From DATMTS01 sp035564555 (lineage in GTDB: Bacteria > Actinomycetota > Actinomycetes > Actinomycetales > Microbacteriaceae), in assembly GCA_035564555.1 (NCBI GenBank), contig DATMTS010000101.1, positions 1 to 62,092 of the forward strand: a stretch of DNA of 62,092 nt, read 5' to 3'. A program made the translations under genes and the position numbers. Shown here piece after piece: positions 8,201 to 16,729 of this stretch (within the stretch, counting starts at the first letter, position 1; the number at the start of each line of letters is the position of its first letter). A model generated the notes under the pieces. It was not told the DNA's origin. It made no database searches and was given only the letters and a program-made list of their open reading frames with translations.

Positions 8201-9121
8201 ATGAACATCGCATTCCTCGGTCTCGGGCACATGGGTTGCCCGATGGCGCTCAACCTCACGGCGGCCGGGCACACGGTCGTCGGGTACGACGTGATGCCTG
8301 CAGCGAACGACGCGGCGCGGGCGGCGGGCATCCAGGTGGCGGAGTCCGCGGTCGCGGCGGTGTCGGACGCCGATGTGGTGATCACGATGTTCCAGACCGG
8401 GGCACAGGTGATCGAGGCCTACCGAGGAGGCGACGGGACGTCGGGACTGCTTGCATCGGCGCCGCCGAACACGTTGTTCATCGATTCCTCGACGATCGCT
8501 GTGGACGACGCGCGTACCGCACACGAACTCGCCACGATCGACGGTCACCGCAGCCTGGATGCTCCGGTCTCCGGCGGTGTGGTCGGCGCGGAGGCGGCCA
8601 CGCTCGCGTTCATGGTGGGCGGTTCAGACGAGGACTTCGCAACCGCCGAACCGTTGCTGGGCGCCATGGGCAAGCGCATCGTGCACTGCGGCGGCGCGGG
8701 CCTCGGCCAGGCGGCGAAGGTGTGCAACAACCTGATCCTCGGCATCTCGATGATCGGGGTCAGCGAGGCGTTCGTGCTCGGCGAGCGACTGGGGCTGACA
8801 CATCAGGCGCTGTTCGACGTGGCATCCAATGCTTCGGGGCAGTGCTGGGCGCTCACCACGAACTGCCCGGTGCCCGGCCCGGTGCCGACGAGCCCGGCGA
8901 ACAAGGAGTATCGGCCCGGATTCTCCGGCGCGCTGATGGCGAAAGACCTGGGCCTCGCCGGGGTCGCCATCGCATCCACCGGTGTGCACGCCGAACTGGG
9001 AGAGGTTGCGCGGTCGATGTACGAGCGGTTCGCCGCGGGCGAGGGAGCCGGCAGAGACTTCTCCGGCATCATCAACGAGATCAGAGCGATGAGCGCCGGG
9101 AAAGCAGGGGAGCAGGCATGA
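8201..9121 (+). CDS. mmsB: 3-hydroxyisobutyrate dehydrogenase MmsB
   Basis: A 306-residue beta-hydroxyacid dehydrogenase. The N-terminal Rossmann motif is FLGLGHMGCPMALNL; substrate-binding DAPVSGGVVGAEAATLAFMV follows; the catalytic lysine is Lys173 in GLGQAAKVCNN. It oxidises 3-hydroxyisobutyrate to methylmalonate semialdehyde, which MmsA consumes. A GGAAG ribosome site precedes ATG 8201. Its TGA overlaps the next gene's ATG (ATGA, 9118-9121), indicating translational coupling. Confidence 0.94.
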   Translation: MNIAFLGLGHMGCPMALNLTAAGHTVVGYDVMPAANDAARAAGIQVAESAVAAVSDADVVITMFQTGAQVIEAYRGGDGTSGLLASAPPNTLFIDSSTIAVDDARTAHELATIDGHRSLDAPVSGGVVGAEAATLAFMVGGSDEDFATAEPLLGAMGKRIVHCGGAGLGQAAKVCNNLILGISMIGVSEAFVLGERLGLTHQALFDVASNASGQCWALTTNCPVPGPVPTSPANKEYRPGFSGALMAKDLGLAGVAIASTGVHAELGEVARSMYERFAAGEGAGRDFSGIINEIRAMSAGKAGEQA

Positions 9122-9888
9122 CCGAGACGATCCTCGTCGACCGACGCGGCCGCGTGGGCCTGATCACGCTGAACCGGCCTGCCGCATTGAACGCGCTGAA
9201 CCGCGACGCGATGACCGAGATCGTGGATGCCGCGACCCGGTTCGACGAAGACCCGCAGATCGGAGCGATCGTCATCACCGGATCGGAGCGCGCCTTCGCG
9301 GCAGGCGCCGACATCACGGAGATGGCCTCGAAGGGTTACGCAGACGTGGTCGTCGACGGGTTGTTCGAAGGCTGGAGCCGATTCACGTCCGTGCGCACGC
9401 CGACGATCGCCGCGGTCGCGGGGCACGCGCTCGGCGGTGGGTGCGAGCTGGCCATGATGTGCGACATCATCATCGCCGCGGACACCGCCCGGTTCGGCCA
9501 ACCCGAGATCAACCTCGGCGTGATCCCGGGCATGGGAGGGACCCAGCGACTGACGCGCGCGATCGGCAAGGCGAAGGCGATGGAGTTGATCCTCACCGGC
9601 CGCACCATGCGTGCCGACGAGGCCGAACGATGCGGACTGGTCGCCCGCGTCGTGCCGGCCGACGAACTGCTCGACGACGCACTGCGCACGGCCGAGACCA
9701 TCGCCGCGAAGTCGCTGCCCGTGCTCTATGCGGCGAAACAGGCCGTGAACGCGGCATTCGAGATGACGCTCGAGGCGGGCATCCGGTACGAACGCGAGGC
9801 GTTCCGTGGCACCTTCGCCCTGGAAGACCAGAGCGAGGGGATGGCGGCATTTCTGGCCAAGCGGCCGCCGGAGTTCCGCGGCCGCTGA
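9118..9888 (+). CDS. Enoyl-CoA hydratase (probable methacrylyl-CoA hydratase)
   Basis: A 256-residue crotonase. FAAGADITEMA gives the first oxyanion-hole and acid residues, GHALGGGCELAMMCD the second oxyanion-hole loop, and GQPEINLGVIPGMGG the second catalytic glutamate. In this operon it most simply supplies hydration of methacrylyl-CoA to 3-hydroxyisobutyryl-CoA, completing the route isobutyryl-CoA to propionyl-CoA. It overlaps mmsB by 4 nt. General short-chain enoyl-CoA hydratase activity is also plausible, since close homologues are broad in specificity. Confidence 0.9.
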   Translation: MTETILVDRRGRVGLITLNRPAALNALNRDAMTEIVDAATRFDEDPQIGAIVITGSERAFAAGADITEMASKGYADVVVDGLFEGWSRFTSVRTPTIAAVAGHALGGGCELAMMCDIIIAADTARFGQPEINLGVIPGMGGTQRLTRAIGKAKAMELILTGRTMRADEAERCGLVARVVPADELLDDALRTAETIAAKSLPVLYAAKQAVNAAFEMTLEAGIRYEREAFRGTFALEDQSEGMAAFLAKRPPEFRGR

Positions 9889-9890
9889 CC

Positions 9891-9939
9891 CGCTCCGCCC
9901 CTCGCGCGCGCTCCGTCCCCTCGCGCGCTCCGTCCCAGC
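9891..9939. repeat. Three imperfect 17-18 bp tandem copies after the enoyl-CoA hydratase gene
   Basis: Units beginning at 9891, 9909 and 9926 share CGCTCCGYCCCCTCGCG with small length differences; the third copy is incomplete. They lie immediately downstream of the stop codon and before a long inverted repeat. Function unknown; slippage-prone intergenic sequence or part of a composite repeat element. Confidence 0.6.
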
Positions 9940-9942
9940 CGT

Positions 9943-10013
9943 CATCAAAATCAGGTGAGACGCGCGCTCGACTGGATTATCCACTCGGATGCCAGTCTCA
10001 CCTGATTTTGATG
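9943..10013. terminator. 19-bp perfect inverted repeat between convergent genes
   Basis: CATCAAAATCAGGTGAGAC (9943-9961) and its exact complement (9995-10013) enclose a 33-nt loop that itself holds the near-palindrome TGGATTATCCA. It sits between the convergent enoyl-CoA hydratase and MarR genes, so a bidirectional terminator is the simplest reading. The perfect arms and AT-rich ends also resemble an intergenic mobile repeat. Confidence 0.6.
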
Positions 10014-10056
10014 CGGTGTCAGGACGCGGGCGCGGGGCGCGGGTCGGGGTCGCGGA

Positions 10057-10605
10057 TCAGAGGGGGTCGGGAACCGGGCGCGGATCGGTGAAGTCGCCCG
10101 CGGTGCGACGGAACCGCGCCAGAATGCGTACCAGTTCTGCGACGTCGCGTTCGTCCATGCCCACGTCGGCGAAGATCCGGTTCAGCGCCCGCTGAGCCCG
10201 GGATGCCAGTTCACGGCCCGCGGGTTCCAGAACCACCAGAGTCGCCCGGCCGTCGGTGGGATGTGCGGTGCGGCGCACCAGACCGTCGCGCTCGAGCCGG
10301 TCGACGGTGTTGGTGACGCTCGTGGGATGCACTTGAAGGCGGGCGCTGGCACTCGACATCGGCAGCGTCCCGCCCCGGGTGAAGCTCAGCAGAGTGAGGA
10401 ACTCGAACCGGGCGAACGAGAGCGCGAACGGCTTCAGAGCAGCCTCGATCCTGGCCATGAAGAGCTGCTGTGCGCGCACGATGGAGGTGACGGCAGCCAT
10501 ACCGTCCGCGGCCTCCGTCCAGCCGTGCGCCAGCCACTGCCGACGGGCCTCGGCGATCGGATCGATGGGCAGTGGAGTCGGCGGCACGGCTCCAGTATTC
10601 CGCAT
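10057..10605 (-). CDS. MarR-family transcriptional regulator
   Basis: A 182-residue protein with a MarR winged-helix domain at about residues 40-150. The recognition region is LPMSSASARLQVHPTSVTNTVDRLERDGLVRR and the wing is HPTDGRATLVVLEPAGRE. MarR proteins act as homodimers that release DNA on binding small phenolic or acyl ligands. It converges on the valine operon and is divergent from citrate synthase, so it could control either; the repeated boxes upstream of etfB and the acyl-CoA dehydrogenase are possible targets. No ligand can be inferred. Confidence 0.88.
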   Translation of the reverse strand: MRNTGAVPPTPLPIDPIAEARRQWLAHGWTEAADGMAAVTSIVRAQQLFMARIEAALKPFALSFARFEFLTLLSFTRGGTLPMSSASARLQVHPTSVTNTVDRLERDGLVRRTAHPTDGRATLVVLEPAGRELASRAQRALNRIFADVGMDERDVAELVRILARFRRTAGDFTDPRPVPDPL

Positions 10606-10665
10606 GGCGGGCGATGTTGGAGGAGAGCGCCATTCGATCCGGTCCCGTCTTGGGCGATGTCACAG

Positions 10666-10694
10666 TTGCCCGCCGAAGACCCTAGGCTGTATCT
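10666..10694 (+). promoter_or_regulatory. Candidate sigma-70 promoter of citrate synthase
   Basis: TTGCCC (10666-10671) and GTATCT (10689-10694) are separated by 17 bp, with the gltA start about 67 nt further on. The match is imperfect and no other support exists. Confidence 0.3.
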
Positions 10695-10761
10695 GCACAC
10701 CCGCGCGGACCGCCCCACGATCGGCGAACCCGGGCGCAGACTTCAGATCCGAGGAGACGTC

Positions 10762-12051
10762 GTGAGCGAAAGCGGCACCGAGCCCAAGGCCACACTCACC
10801 TACCCGGGCGGCAGTGCCGAGTTCCCCATCGTGCCGAGCACGCAAGGCGCATCGAGCATCGACCTGTCGGCGCTGACCCGCCAGACCGGGCTCACCGCCC
10901 TGGACTACGGTTTCGTCAACACCGCGGCGACGCGCTCCTCGATCACCTTCATCGATGGGGACTCCGGCATCCTGCGCTACCGCGGGTATCCCATCGAGCA
11001 GCTCGCACAGCAGTCCACCTATCTCGAAGTGGCCTGGCTGCTCATCTACGGGGAACTGCCGAGCCCGAGCGAACTGGCCGACTTCGACGAACGCATCCGC
11101 CGGCACACCCTGTTGCACGAGGACCTCAAACAGTTCTTCGATGCGCTGCCGCACGACGCGCATCCCATGTCGGTTCTCTCCAGCGCCGTCTCAGCGCTCT
11201 CCACCTTCTACCAGGACTCGCTCAGCGTGCACGACCCGGAACAGGTCGAGCTCTCCACCTTGCGGCTGCTCGCGAAACTGCCGGTCATCGCGGCGTACGC
11301 GCACAAGAAGAGCCTGGGGCAGGCCTTCCTCTATCCGGACAACTCGCTCAGCTTCGTCGACAACTTCCTGCGTCTCAACTTCGGCACAATGGCGGAGCCG
11401 TACCAGGTGAACCCGGTGCTCTCGCAGGCGCTGGAGCGTTTGCTGATCTTGCATGAGGACCACGAGCAGAACGCGTCGACCTCGACCGTGCGACTGGTCG
11501 GCTCGACGCAGGCCAACCTGTTCGCCTCGGTCTCCGCGGGCATCAACGCCCTGTACGGGCCGCTGCACGGTGGGGCGAACGAAGCCGTTCTCGACATGCT
11601 GGCGCGCATCAAGGAATCCGGCGAGAGCGTGCATCGCTTCGTGGAGCGGGTGAAGAACAAGGAAGACGGCGTGAAGCTGATGGGCTTCGGGCACCGGGTG
11701 TACAAGAACTACGATCCGCGCGCGAAACTCGTCAAGGAGAGCGCGGACGCCGTGCTCGAGGCGCTCGGCGTTCACGACCCTCTGCTCGACATCGCGAAGG
11801 AACTCGAGCAGATCGCGCTCGACGACGACTACTTCCGCGAGCGCAGGCTTTACCCCAATGTCGACTTCTACACGGGCGTCATCTACAAGGCGATGGGCTT
11901 TCCGACGCGCATGTTCACCGTGTTGTTCGCGATCGGCCGGCTGCCGGGATGGATCGCCCACTGGCGCGAGATGAACCTCGACCCGGCGACGAAGATCGGT
12001 CGTCCGCAGCAGTTGTACACCGGCGAGAGCGAACGCGACCTGCGCGCCTGA
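10762..12051 (+). CDS. gltA: Citrate synthase
   Basis: A 429-residue type II-like citrate synthase from GTG 10762, with GAGGAG ribosome site at 10751-10756; the frame is open further upstream but antisense to marR. Catalytic residues are visible in YGPLHGGANEAVL (His), GFGHRVYKNYDPRA (His) and PNVDFYTG (Asp). It condenses acetyl-CoA and oxaloacetate in the TCA cycle. The length and an N-terminal extension before ITFIDGDSGILRYRGYPIEQLA are typical of actinobacterial hexameric enzymes. The next gene starts 50 nt downstream on the same strand. Confidence 0.96.
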   Translation: MSESGTEPKATLTYPGGSAEFPIVPSTQGASSIDLSALTRQTGLTALDYGFVNTAATRSSITFIDGDSGILRYRGYPIEQLAQQSTYLEVAWLLIYGELPSPSELADFDERIRRHTLLHEDLKQFFDALPHDAHPMSVLSSAVSALSTFYQDSLSVHDPEQVELSTLRLLAKLPVIAAYAHKKSLGQAFLYPDNSLSFVDNFLRLNFGTMAEPYQVNPVLSQALERLLILHEDHEQNASTSTVRLVGSTQANLFASVSAGINALYGPLHGGANEAVLDMLARIKESGESVHRFVERVKNKEDGVKLMGFGHRVYKNYDPRAKLVKESADAVLEALGVHDPLLDIAKELEQIALDDDYFRERRLYPNVDFYTGVIYKAMGFPTRMFTVLFAIGRLPGWIAHWREMNLDPATKIGRPQQLYTGESERDLRA

Positions 12052-12100
12052 CGCGCCTGTGCGCGACGCGGCGGATCGGCGCCGACCGGAAGGAAGGGAC

Positions 12101-13033
12101 ATGGAGTACACGGCACAGTCCTGGCCCATCGCAGCGGCGATGATCAACTTCTCGGTCGCCGAGACCGATCCGTCGGTGCAGGATGCTCCGGCCGAAGGAT
12201 GGGCGTCCACCTTGCGGCAGGTGCGCCGAGCGGGTTTCGACCATCTGGACCCCACGGACTCCTGGCTGCGGGTGGCAGATCTGTCGTCGGAGCGCCGGCG
12301 CGAGTTCGCCAGCGTCGTGGCCGAAACCGGCCTTGCCATGGTCTCGTTGTCAACGGCTCGGCGCAGCGTGATCGATCCGGAGCGCGGTGAGCGGAATCTG
12401 GCCTACTGCCACCGGGTGCTCGAGGTCTGCGCCGAACTCGGCATCGGCACGGTCTCGATCGGGTTGCTTCCGACGCTGACCCCGAGGCAGCAGCGGGCGC
12501 TCTGGTTCTGGACGGCTCCGGGGCAGGTCGACCCGGACGATCCCGAGGTCTGGGCGATGGCAGTGCGGCGCTTGCGCGAACTCGGTGACCACGCGGCATC
12601 CATCGGGATCACCATCGGTCTTGAGATGTACGAGGACACCTACCTCGGCACCGCGGATTCCGCCGTTCGCCTCGTGCAGCAGATCGACAGCCCGAACGTG
12701 GGCCTGAACCCGGACATCGGCAATCTGGTGCGCTTGCACCGCCCGATCGAGCACTGGCGCAGCATGATCGAGAAGACGGCGCCGTACGCGACCTACTGGC
12801 ATGTGAAGAACTACAGCCGCACCGAAGACGAATCGACCGGTGCGATCCACACCGCTCCGACCTCGATGGAGCTCGGTGTGATCGACTACCGCTTCGCCAT
12901 CGGATACGCGATCGAGCACGGCTACCGCGGCGCGTTCCTCACCGAGCACTACGGCGGCGACGGGCTGAGCGTCAGCGCCACCAACCGGGAGTACATCCGG
13001 CGACTTCTGCCGAATTTCGTGTCCGCCGCCTGA
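12101..13033 (+). CDS. Xylose isomerase-like TIM-barrel protein (sugar phosphate isomerase/epimerase family)
   Basis: A 310-residue AP-endonuclease-2 / IolE-type TIM barrel. An AAGGAAGGG ribosome site precedes ATG 12101. Metal-binding type residues are spread over the strands: GLEMYED (Glu), NVGLNPDIGNL (Asp), YATYWHVKNY (His) and FLTEHYGG (Glu/His). It probably isomerises or epimerises a sugar or sugar acid using a divalent metal. It is followed 42 nt later by a 3-hydroxyacyl-CoA dehydrogenase-like gene that probably acts on the same compound. The substrate is unknown, and no transporter or specific regulator is adjacent. Confidence 0.8.
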   Translation: MEYTAQSWPIAAAMINFSVAETDPSVQDAPAEGWASTLRQVRRAGFDHLDPTDSWLRVADLSSERRREFASVVAETGLAMVSLSTARRSVIDPERGERNLAYCHRVLEVCAELGIGTVSIGLLPTLTPRQQRALWFWTAPGQVDPDDPEVWAMAVRRLRELGDHAASIGITIGLEMYEDTYLGTADSAVRLVQQIDSPNVGLNPDIGNLVRLHRPIEHWRSMIEKTAPYATYWHVKNYSRTEDESTGAIHTAPTSMELGVIDYRFAIGYAIEHGYRGAFLTEHYGGDGLSVSATNREYIRRLLPNFVSAA

Positions 13034-13075
13034 GCCGGGCCGCCCCGGCGGCCCGTGACACCGAAGGAGAGCCAA

Positions 13076-14035
13076 ATGATCGAGAAGATCCAGTCCGTCG
13101 CCGTCGTCGGAGCGGGCTACATGGGCGGTGGGATCGCGCAGTCGCTTGCCGCGACCGGCTACCCGGTCGTCATCGCAGACGTCAGCGCGGATGCCGCGGC
13201 TGCGACTCTGGAGCGCCTGAATCGCGAGGCGGACGACTTCGAAGCCAAGGGCATGTTCCCGGCAGGTGCCGCAGATCGCGTGCACGCTGCTCTCTCCGCC
13301 GCGTCCACGATCGCAGAAGCTGTCGAGACGGCCGACTTCGTCGAGGAGGCGGTCTTCGAAGACGTCGACGTGAAGCATGCGGTGCTCGCCGAGGTCAGCG
13401 CAGCGGCCCGGCGCGAGGCGATCATCGGCAGCAACACCTCCACGATCCCGGTGCACGTGCTGGCCGAAGCGGTCACCGGTCCGGAGCGCTTCCTCACCGT
13501 GCATTGGAGCAACCCGGCGCCGTTCATCCCCGGCGTCGAACTGGTCGCGGGCGAGAAGACCGACCGCGCCATCATCCCCGTCGTGAAGGACATGCTCACG
13601 CGCGCCGGCCGGCAGAGCGCCGTCGTCGCCGATGTTCCCGGGTTCGTGCTGAACCGGCTGCAGTACGTGCTGCTCTCGGAGGCGATCGCGATCGTGGAGG
13701 AGGGCGTCGCCACCGTCGAAGACGTCGACACGATAGTGCGCTCGACGTTCGGCTTCAGGTTGCCGTTCTTCGGTCCGTTCGCAATCGCGGACATGGCCGG
13801 TCTGGACACCTACCGCGGAGGGTATCGCACGTTGCACGACGGGCTGGGGGAGCGCTTCGCGACACCGCGGATGATCGCGGAGACGGTGGACGCCGGCCAT
13901 TACGGGCTGAAGAACGGGGAGGGACTCACGGGCGGTTTCGACGCGGAACGCACGGAGCGCTACGTGGCGTACCGCAGCGAGGCATACAGCAGGCTCTCAG
14001 CACTGCTGCGCGAACTGGGCAGCCCGGACGACTGA
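13076..14035 (+). CDS. 3-hydroxyacyl-CoA dehydrogenase family protein
   Basis: A 319-residue two-domain protein from ATG 13076 with a GAAGGAG ribosome site. The N-terminal NAD domain has VAVVGAGYMGGGIAQSLA. The catalytic-type segments are NTSTIPVHVLAEAV and TVHWSNPAPFIPGVELV; the C-terminal 3HCDH domain contains DVPGFVLNRLQYVLLSEAI. Members act on hydroxyacyl-CoAs, L-gulonate or L-carnitine. HWSNPAP in place of the HFFNP of fatty-acid enzymes and the paired TIM-barrel isomerase favour a small non-CoA hydroxy acid or sugar acid. This is inference; fatty acid oxidation cannot be ruled out. Confidence 0.8.
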   Translation: MIEKIQSVAVVGAGYMGGGIAQSLAATGYPVVIADVSADAAAATLERLNREADDFEAKGMFPAGAADRVHAALSAASTIAEAVETADFVEEAVFEDVDVKHAVLAEVSAAARREAIIGSNTSTIPVHVLAEAVTGPERFLTVHWSNPAPFIPGVELVAGEKTDRAIIPVVKDMLTRAGRQSAVVADVPGFVLNRLQYVLLSEAIAIVEEGVATVEDVDTIVRSTFGFRLPFFGPFAIADMAGLDTYRGGYRTLHDGLGERFATPRMIAETVDAGHYGLKNGEGLTGGFDAERTERYVAYRSEAYSRLSALLRELGSPDD

Positions 14036-14067
14036 GAACCGTCGGCTGACGGAGCCGCGAGCCGAGA

Positions 14068-16632
14068 TCAGCCGGCCGGCCGCAGCGTCAGAGTGTTCGT
14101 CGTCGACTTCGCGATCGCCGTTGGACTGAAGGGCCAGTCGCGTGTTTCGTCGTGCTGCCACAGCGGCGCCTGATCGTCGTAGTTCGGGTGGAATGCGTGC
14201 CCGGATGCGCCCGTGAGGTTGATCCACCTCGACCGGTCGAAGCCGGCGAGATCGATCACCTGACGCATGGACGGCACCCAGTCGACCTGATAGCCGACCG
14301 AGGCATCCCAGCCCACCGCGTCCACGACGGCCGATGCGCCGCCGAGCCGGTACGGACCGCGGTTGAAGATCGCCTCGATCGGGCCGATTCCCGAGCTGCC
14401 GAAGCTCGCGTTGCTGATGGTGAGGGTGTGGATGTCCTCCCATCTCCACGCGGAGGGGTCGGCACCCATCAGCTGAACCGCCTCGGCGTACGCGTCGCGT
14501 GCCGCGCGCGCGAACATCCGATCGCGGCCGGTGGTGCCCCAAGCGTCATCGCTCCACCACGTGGAATCGGGCTGCTCGGCGAGCGCGTCCACCACCTGGA
14601 ACCAGCGATCTCCGCCGACCGGGGGAGCGGAGGCGGGCAGCTTGCGGGCGAAGGCATCTTTGAGCAGATTGCTCCAGAAGATGTTGAAGTACGCGGCCGC
14701 CGCGCTGTCTCCGTCGTCGTGGAAGTTCCAGCCCTTCAACAGGTCGACGCCGCGTTGCGCTTCGCCGTTGACCGGGATGCGCGTCAGGATGGGCGCGAGC
14801 ACCGACGCATTGGCGTCGTAGGTGTCCGCCTGGATGCTCGCCATATCGGCGACCGTGACCTTGGTGCCGGAGGAGATCAGTTTCTGCAACCGCGCGGTGA
14901 TCCGGTCGGCGCGGTACCCCGAGTCCCAGTCCTTCGTGATCATCACCGGGTACGACGGCCCGACGGCGGCGTTGTTCGCTGTCACGATGTAGCCGGCCGG
15001 CGGGTTGAGAACGCTGGGCATCCGGTCGAAGGCGACGTAGCCGCTCCACCCGTATGCGCTCGACCATCCCGGCTCGGGCACGGTCCCGTCGCCGGAGCGT
15101 CGAATGGGCACGAGTCCGGGAGCCTGATAGCCGATGTTGCCCTTGGTGTCGGCGTAGAGCAGGTTCTGCGACGGGACATCGAACGATCTGGCCGCCGAGC
15201 GGAATCCGCTCCAGTCGGTCGCGGCATCCAGCGCGAAGATCGCCTGCGCAGTGTGACCCGGCTGCAGCGCCGTCCACTGCAGCGACAGCTCGTACCGCCC
15301 GGCGGGCACGGCCGCATGGCCGGTGCTCCGGTAGCTCTTCGCTATGGCGGAGTAGTCGTCGGTCAGCCCGGTCACGATCGGCCCGTGTCCCGTCGAGCGC
15401 ACGGTCAGCGTGACCGGTTTGCCGCCGGCGACGCGGATCGTCTCGGTGCGCGTGGTGAACGGCACCGTTTTGCCGTCGTAGAGGTAGCCGTGGTTCGTCG
15501 TCTTCTCCACGAACAGGTCGGCGACGTCCGGGCCGAGATTGGTGAAACCCCACGCAATGTGCGCGTTGTGGCCGATGATGACGCCGGGCAGTCCGCTGAA
15601 GCTGTAGCCGGCGACGTCGAAGGGGCAGGACGCGTTCACGGCGACGCAATGCAGACCGATCTGGTACCACACGCTGGGCATCACGGGGCCGAGATGGGGG
15701 TCATTGGCCAGCAGCGGTTCGCCGCTGGCGGTATGGGCTCCTGAAACGGCCCAGGAGTTCGATCCGATGTCGGTGCCCGCCGGCCCGATCAGTCGGGGCA
15801 CCCCGGCCAGGGATGCCTGCAACTCGGTGAGCGGTGCTGCAGCATCCCGTGCGAGGGCGGAGTCGGCAGCCGGGGAGCGTGCCTTGGTCACGGTCTGGGC
15901 GCTCGCACCGCCGAGCCCGGTGATCGTGGGATGCGCGGCGTACGGGTACGACGGATGCAGCGTCGCGATCTCCTCCGGCGTCAGTTTGGTCGCCAGAAGC
16001 GCCCGGTCGATCTCGTCGTCGAGGTTCGATCGCAGATCCCAGGCCATCGCCTTCAGCCAGGCGACCGAATCGGCGGGCGTCCACTTCTGCGGCCGGTATC
16101 CCGGGTTCTGCAGCCCGAGCAGGGCGTACTCGAGCGAGATGTCCGCGCCCGAGTGGGTCTTCAGATACGCGTTCACGCCGTCGGCGTACGCCTGGTAGTA
16201 CGAGAGCGACCTCGCATCCATGGCCTTCACCTCCTGCTCGGCGACGCGGCGCCAGCCGAGGGTCCGGATGAAGGCGTCGGTGCCGACCTGACTCGCGCCG
16301 AACAACTCCGAGAGCCTCCCGGCCGTCACATGCCTGCGGAAGTCCATCTCCCAGAAGCGGTCCTGTGCCTGCACGTAGCCGTCGGCGAGGAAGAGGTCGT
16401 GCGCGGTGTGCGCGGTGATCTGCGGAATGCCGGCGCCGTCACGTCGCACTGTGACGGGCTGCCCGAGCCCTGCGATGTCGATCGTGCCGGAGAGTTTCGG
16501 GAACGATCGGGTGACCGTCCAGACTCCGATGCCGCTTGCGATCAGCGCGAGGGTGAGGATGACGATGAACACGACGAGCAGGAAGCGCCAGACCGGATGC
16601 CTGCGCCCGATGCGCGGTGCGTCGGTTCCCAC
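14068..16632 (-). CDS. Membrane-anchored penicillin acylase-family N-terminal nucleophile hydrolase
   Basis: An 854-residue precursor. Residues 15-40 form one hydrophobic segment after RRHPVWR, so the enzyme is predicted to be tethered outside the membrane. The alpha-subunit region is followed by the autocatalytic junction at Gly290-Ser291 (TDIGSNSWAVSG); Ser291 would become the N-terminal nucleophile of the beta subunit. LLANDPHLG and IIGHNAHIAWGFTN are further family motifs. Members cleave amide bonds of beta-lactams, acyl-homoserine lactones or other N-acyl compounds; the natural substrate here is unknown. The adjacent genes give no pathway context. Confidence 0.9.
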   Translation of the reverse strand: MGTDAPRIGRRHPVWRFLLVVFIVILTLALIASGIGVWTVTRSFPKLSGTIDIAGLGQPVTVRRDGAGIPQITAHTAHDLFLADGYVQAQDRFWEMDFRRHVTAGRLSELFGASQVGTDAFIRTLGWRRVAEQEVKAMDARSLSYYQAYADGVNAYLKTHSGADISLEYALLGLQNPGYRPQKWTPADSVAWLKAMAWDLRSNLDDEIDRALLATKLTPEEIATLHPSYPYAAHPTITGLGGASAQTVTKARSPAADSALARDAAAPLTELQASLAGVPRLIGPAGTDIGSNSWAVSGAHTASGEPLLANDPHLGPVMPSVWYQIGLHCVAVNASCPFDVAGYSFSGLPGVIIGHNAHIAWGFTNLGPDVADLFVEKTTNHGYLYDGKTVPFTTRTETIRVAGGKPVTLTVRSTGHGPIVTGLTDDYSAIAKSYRSTGHAAVPAGRYELSLQWTALQPGHTAQAIFALDAATDWSGFRSAARSFDVPSQNLLYADTKGNIGYQAPGLVPIRRSGDGTVPEPGWSSAYGWSGYVAFDRMPSVLNPPAGYIVTANNAAVGPSYPVMITKDWDSGYRADRITARLQKLISSGTKVTVADMASIQADTYDANASVLAPILTRIPVNGEAQRGVDLLKGWNFHDDGDSAAAAYFNIFWSNLLKDAFARKLPASAPPVGGDRWFQVVDALAEQPDSTWWSDDAWGTTGRDRMFARAARDAYAEAVQLMGADPSAWRWEDIHTLTISNASFGSSGIGPIEAIFNRGPYRLGGASAVVDAVGWDASVGYQVDWVPSMRQVIDLAGFDRSRWINLTGASGHAFHPNYDDQAPLWQHDETRDWPFSPTAIAKSTTNTLTLRPAG

Positions 16633-16729
16633 GTCTCTCCTCGGTTCACCCGGGTCGACGCCGACGCGGGTCTCAGGTCAGCGTAGCCGACCGCCCGTCG
16701 CGTGAACCGTCCCGTCGCCTCGAAGGCTT

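Noticed and set aside
7306..9888. An 860-codon plus-strand frame ending with the enoyl-CoA hydratase
   Set aside because: The first 600 codons are an Arg-rich shadow of the HIBCH and mmsB genes; only the part from ATG 9118 is a real protein.
14068..16632. A beta-lactam resistance determinant
   Set aside because: Penicillin acylase-family enzymes have diverse N-acyl substrates, and nothing around the gene points to antibiotics.
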